Shown one piece after another: positions 21,090-24,410 of a stretch of DNA of 24,410 nucleotides. A program made the position numbers and the translations under genes. Numbering within the stretch: the first letter of the stretch is position 1; every line of letters starts with the position of its first letter. The notes under the pieces were generated by a model, which saw nothing but the letters and a program-made list of their open reading frames with translations, had not been told where the DNA came from and searched no databases. Source of the stretch: Gammaproteobacteria bacterium (GTDB lineage: Bacteria; Pseudomonadota; Gammaproteobacteria; Porifericomitales; Porifericomitaceae); contig JAPPQA010000079.1 in NCBI GenBank assembly GCA_028817255.1, positions 1 through 24,410 of the forward strand, in the 5' to 3' direction.

Positions 21090-22997
21090 CTAGACTACCT
21101 GCAGGCTCACCAGGCGCGAGTAGAGCCCCTGGCGCCTCGTCAACTCCTCATGCCGGCCCATGGCGACAACCTGCCCCTCGTCCAGGACCACGATCCGGTC
21201 CGCATGCTTTGCCATGGACAAACGGTGGGCGATCATCAGGGTAGTGCGGCCGGCCATGATCCGCCGCAGGGCCTGTTGCACCATGTACTCGCTGGCCGCG
21301 TCCAAGGCGCTGGTGGCCTCGTCCAGCAACAGGATCGGCGAATCCTTGAGAATGGCGCGCGCGATGGCGATACGCTGCCGCTGCCCCATCGAGAGCTGCA
21401 ATCCCCGTTCGCCGAGAAAGGTATCGTAGCCATCGGGTTGCTGCTCCACGAATTCGTGCACGTAGGCAGCGCGCGCCGCCGCCAGCACTTCCCCCTCGTC
21501 AGCGTCGGGGCGCCCGTAGCGAATATTGTCCAGCACGGAGCCGGTAAAAAGCGCGATCTCCTGCGGCACCAATCCGATCCGGGCACGCACCTCGCTGGGC
21601 GCCAACAGGGAGGCATCCACGTCGTCGAGCAGAACGATCCCGGAATCCGGCGAATAAAAGCGCAACAGGAGGCGAAACAGCGTGGTCTTGCCGGCGCCCG
21701 AGGGCCCCACCAGCGCTACGGTCTCCCCCGCGGCGATCTCCAAGGAAAAATCCTGCAAGGCGGCCACCCCCGGCCTGGCGGGATAACGGAAGCTTATGTT
21801 CTGAAAGGAGATCTTGCCGCCGCCGCCGCCGGAGCCGGTCAGTTCCATGAGGCGCTGCGGCGCCCGGGCGCGGGTCTCCGGCACGATCGCGATCAATTGC
21901 AACAAGCGCTCCGTCGCCCCGGCCGCCCGTTGCAACTCCCCCCAGATATCGCTGAGCCCGGCCGTGGAACCGGCCACCAGGATCGCGTACAGCAGAAACT
22001 GCCCCAGCGTACCGCTGCTCATGCGCCCGGAGATCACGTCCTGCGCGCCCAGCCACAGCACCAGCACCACCGAGCCGAACACCAGCAGGATCACCAGGGC
22101 GGTGAGCACAGCGCGGGTGTGGATCCGCTGCCGGGCGGCAATAAAGGAGCGCCGGATCAAGTGCGAGAAGCGATCGGAGGCGCGCTGTTCCAGATTGAAG
22201 GCCTGGATCGTCGTCGCCGCGTTGAGCGTCTCGACCGCGAGGCCGCTGGCGTCGGCCACCCGGTCCTGGCCAATGCGGGACAGGCGCCTGACCCGGCGCC
22301 CGAAATAGACCAGCGGGAAAACGACCGGCGGCACCAGCAACAAGATCGCCCCTCCCAGCCAGGGGCTGGTAGCGAACATCAGCGCCAGGGCGCCCACCAA
22401 CACGATCAGGCTGCGCAGAGCCACCGACAGGTTGCTGCCCACCACAGTCTGGATCAGAGTAGTATCGGTATTCAGGCGCGACAGCACCTCGCCGCAACTC
22501 ACCGACTCGAAGAACGGCGGCCCCAGACGAATCACGTGAGCGTATGCCTCCCGGCGCAGGTCGGCCACCACCCGTTCGCCCAGGGTAGTTACCAGGTAAT
22601 AGCGCATCGCAGAGGAAAGGGCCAGCAGCGCGGCAAGCAGGAACAGCAGCAAGAAGTAGCTATGCACGGCAGCCGTCTGTTCGGCCAGGATGCCGGCGTC
22701 AATCACCAGGCGGATGGTGACCGGCATGGCCAGGGTGGCCGCCGAGGCGGCAAACAGGAAGAAGACCGCCAGTGCCACCTGGGCGCGGTAGGGGCGCAGG
22801 AAACGCCGCAAGTCCCAAAGCGCGCCCAGTCCCCAATCCCGGCGGCGGCGCCGAGGGGGCGCCTGGGCCCCATCCGCCCCCCCCGGAATCGTGGTGTCGG
22901 CGCGGGGCGGCGGCGAACGGCTCCGCGACCAGGCGCCGCCTACCGTACCCGCGTCGCTCCTCTCGGCGGCCCCCCCCGGCGAAGCCTGGCGGCTCAT
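21090..22997 (-). CDS. MsbA/LmrA-type ABC exporter, fused membrane and ATPase domains
   Basis: This is an inner-membrane half-transporter of about 635 residues that would work as a homodimer. After an Arg/Pro/Gly-rich lead of about 55 residues come six membrane segments, starting VALAVFFLFAASAATLAMPVT and including the RLNTDTTLIQTVVG coupling region. The ATPase has Walker A GPSGAGKTT near residue 430, the Q-loop GLVPQEIALFTGSVLDNI, a signature LSMGQRQR (usual LSGGQ), Walker B ILLLDEATSALD and the H-loop IAHRLS. The substrate is unknown; lipid or drug export is typical. ATG 22997 is preferred; a GTG at 23027, nine bases after the qmcA stop, would add ten residues. It probably shares a transcript with qmcA and nfeD. 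Confidence 0.92.
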   Translation of the reverse strand: MSRQASPGGAAERSDAGTVGGAWSRSRSPPPRADTTIPGGADGAQAPPRRRRRDWGLGALWDLRRFLRPYRAQVALAVFFLFAASAATLAMPVTIRLVIDAGILAEQTAAVHSYFLLLFLLAALLALSSAMRYYLVTTLGERVVADLRREAYAHVIRLGPPFFESVSCGEVLSRLNTDTTLIQTVVGSNLSVALRSLIVLVGALALMFATSPWLGGAILLLVPPVVFPLVYFGRRVRRLSRIGQDRVADASGLAVETLNAATTIQAFNLEQRASDRFSHLIRRSFIAARQRIHTRAVLTALVILLVFGSVVLVLWLGAQDVISGRMSSGTLGQFLLYAILVAGSTAGLSDIWGELQRAAGATERLLQLIAIVPETRARAPQRLMELTGSGGGGGKISFQNISFRYPARPGVAALQDFSLEIAAGETVALVGPSGAGKTTLFRLLLRFYSPDSGIVLLDDVDASLLAPSEVRARIGLVPQEIALFTGSVLDNIRYGRPDADEGEVLAAARAAYVHEFVEQQPDGYDTFLGERGLQLSMGQRQRIAIARAILKDSPILLLDEATSALDAASEYMVQQALRRIMAGRTTLMIAHRLSMAKHADRIVVLDEGQVVAMGRHEELTRRQGLYSRLVSLQVV

Positions 22998-23036
22998 GCG
23001 CCGCCTGCCGCGCCCTGGCAGCGGCACCTGCCCAAG

Positions 23037-23897
23037 CTACTTCCCCCGGCCGGCAAGCATCCCTTTGATCGCCTCCTGGAAATCAGCGGGCAACACCACG
23101 AATTTACCGTTGGCGGACTCCGACAGCTCCTTGAGCGCCCGGATATAGCGCTGGCCCAAAAGGTAAGTAAGCGGCAATTCGGGGCTGTCCGTAGTCTCCC
23201 GGATCAGGTTGATCGCCAATTTGGACGCCTCCGCCAGCGTCACCTCGGCTTTGGCGTCCCGCTTGGCGGACTCCAGCCGTCCCTCCGCCTCCAGGATGGC
23301 CGACTGTTTGGCGCCTTCCGCGCGCGTCACCATCGCCTTGCGCTCGCGCTCGGCGGCAGCCTGCTGCTCCATCGCCTGCTGCATGGACTCCGACGGCTTA
23401 ATGTCCTGGATCTCCACCGACTTCAAGGTAATCCCCCAATCCTGCATGTCGGAAGCAAGCAAATTTCGCAGGCTCGCCTTGATTTGCTCGCGCGAGGACA
23501 GCGCTTCGTCCAGGCTCATCCCGCCGATGATCGAACGCAACGAGGTTTGCACCAGGTTGCGCACCGCCAGCGCAAAGTCCACGACGCCATACACCGCCGC
23601 CATCGGGTCCGTCACCTTGATGAAGGCCACCGCGTTGGTATGGATCACCGCATTGTCCTTGGTGATCACCTCCTGGCGATCCACGTCCAGCACGATGTCC
23701 TTGGTCACCAGTTTGTAGGCGACCCGGTCGAAGAACGGCACGATAAAAGAAAGGCCGGGCGGCAGCGTGCGCCGGTATTTGCCGAAGCGCTCCACTACCC
23801 ACTCCTCGCCCTGCGGCACCGTGCGGATGCCGTTGGCAACCGCAACCAGGATCAGGACGAAGACGGCAAAGCTGACCAACAAAAATGCTCCTTGCAT
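23037..23897 (-). CDS. qmcA: SPFH/stomatin-family membrane protein, QmcA-like
   Basis: The 286-residue product has an N-terminal membrane anchor (FLLVSFAVFVLILVAVANGI) and a SPFH domain (VPQGEEWVVERFGKYRRTLPPGL, VLDVDRQEVITKDN, YGVVDFALAVRNLVQTSLRS, MSLDEALSSREQIK). A long charged coiled coil follows (about residues 165-230, QQAMEQQAAAERERKAMV onward), then LPLTYLLGQRYIRAL. Such proteins form membrane-microdomain cages that affect protease access and membrane quality. It follows nfeD by 22 bases, the standard NfeD/SPFH pair (ybbJ-qmcA in E. coli). ATG 23897 has GGGGAG eight bases upstream. Confidence 0.94.
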   Translation of the reverse strand: MQGAFLLVSFAVFVLILVAVANGIRTVPQGEEWVVERFGKYRRTLPPGLSFIVPFFDRVAYKLVTKDIVLDVDRQEVITKDNAVIHTNAVAFIKVTDPMAAVYGVVDFALAVRNLVQTSLRSIIGGMSLDEALSSREQIKASLRNLLASDMQDWGITLKSVEIQDIKPSESMQQAMEQQAAAERERKAMVTRAEGAKQSAILEAEGRLESAKRDAKAEVTLAEASKLAINLIRETTDSPELPLTYLLGQRYIRALKELSESANGKFVVLPADFQEAIKGMLAGRGK

Positions 23898-23919
23898 AAC
23901 TAGTTCTCCCCTCCCGGAT

Positions 23920-24366
23920 TCAGGAACTTCTCTCCAACTTCAACTCTCCGTTGGCGGCAACCTCGGCCACGACGGCGCGCTCGCCCACCTTAAATGCCTG
24001 CGCGGTCTTGAACGGCCACACGTCACGCCCGCCATAAGGCTTCTGAAAGCGCACATCCCCCTGCCCGCCTGCCGAGCGCACCACGATGCCGGCGGCGCCC
24101 ACCAACTCCCGGCGCGCCTCGGCGCGGCGGCGGCGGTCGAAATGGGGCCGGAAGTAAAAAATCCACGCGGCCAGCGCCGCGGCGGAGAGCGCCGCCCACA
24201 ACAGGACCTGCGCCCACAAGGCGAACCCGGGCGCCAGTGCCAGCAGGGCGCCCACGACCAAAGCGCCGAGCCCAAACCAGAGGATGCTGTAGGAATTAAC
24301 GAATACGATCTCAGCGACCAGCAAGACGACGCCGAAAACGATCCAATGCCACCATAACAGAGTCAT
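23920..24366 (-). CDS. Short NfeD-type membrane protein (YbbJ-like)
   Basis: The 148-residue product has three to four membrane segments (WHWIVFGVVLLVAEIVFVNS, ILWFGLGALVVGALLAL, VLLWAALSAAALAAWIFYF). A short basic linker (RPHFDRRRRAEARRE) and a soluble OB-fold domain (ELVGAAGIVVRSAGGQGDVRF to VGERAVVAEVAANGELKLE) follow. It lacks the serine-protease domain of long NfeD proteins. NfeD partners SPFH proteins, and the qmcA gene follows. It appears to be the first gene of the minus-strand run; only 44 bases remain upstream in the window, too little to judge its promoter. Confidence 0.93.
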   Translation of the reverse strand: MTLLWWHWIVFGVVLLVAEIVFVNSYSILWFGLGALVVGALLALAPGFALWAQVLLWAALSAAALAAWIFYFRPHFDRRRRAEARRELVGAAGIVVRSAGGQGDVRFQKPYGGRDVWPFKTAQAFKVGERAVVAEVAANGELKLERSS

Positions 24367-24410
24367 TGCGCCCGGAATACTAGCACACCCCGCATTGCAA
24401 CTGCACCGCA

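Noticed and set aside
20676..23903. A 1075-codon plus-strand open frame opposite ribE, the ABC exporter and qmcA
   Set aside because: It spans three well-supported minus-strand genes and their gaps, with low-complexity His/Gln/Arg composition; a shadow frame.
1..24410. CRISPR arrays, insertion sequences, integrases, toxin-antitoxin or defence genes
   Set aside because: No regularly spaced repeats, transposase or integrase motifs, or matching gene pairs were seen on either strand.

Overview
The window is a GC-rich (roughly two-thirds G+C by eye), densely packed bacterial chromosome segment. It looks like housekeeping DNA of a Gram-negative gammaproteobacterium. Supporting points are mpl (recycling of meso-diaminopimelate peptidoglycan), the rsxE-like/nth pair known from enterobacterial gene order, divergent uvrA/ssb, mutS next to fdxA, and a gltA-mdh operon with the cytosolic-type malate dehydrogenase. 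I see no insertion sequence, phage gene, CRISPR array, tRNA or rRNA. The species cannot be named from sequence alone.

Layout. 1-4577: a partial secreted formylglycine-generating-enzyme-fold protein follows uvrA on the minus strand, and ssb is divergent. 4720-6590: an NrtR-like Nudix/winged-helix regulator and nadA form a minus-strand operon with a promoter and a palindrome at its expected start. 6628-11258: mutS, fdxA, a PP2C phosphatase and an FHA protein run on the plus strand. 11395-12688: an isolated rsxE-like gene and nth. 12799-15669: a FAH-family hydrolase converges on a Lon-N-domain gene that lies behind mpl. 15806-17053: a 32-codon ORF, a secreted unknown protein and a HAD phosphatase. 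17065-19358: gltA-mdh. 19359-19762: a 404-base non-coding gap. 19763-20365: a Sel1-repeat protein. 20387-24366: nfeD, qmcA, an MsbA-like ABC exporter and ribE on the minus strand.

Functional themes are DNA repair (uvrA, ssb, mutS, nth), NAD synthesis with its regulator, TCA-cycle entry, wall recycling, phospho-signalling (PP2C plus FHA, no kinase in view) and membrane quality control (NfeD/SPFH).

The most unusual signal is in the gap upstream of gltA. It holds a minus-strand promoter, a 15-position imperfect stem around an inner hairpin, and a terminator-like hairpin that shares seven bases with the long stem. This could be an undescribed small RNA of about 95 nt or a gltA leader switch. Other oddities are an AUA that looks like the start codon of the gene after uvrA, an in-frame 9-codon minigene holding the best ribosome binding site ahead of the FHA gene, an orphan RsxE lacking one of the two expected cluster cysteines, and a probably leaderless Sel1 gene.
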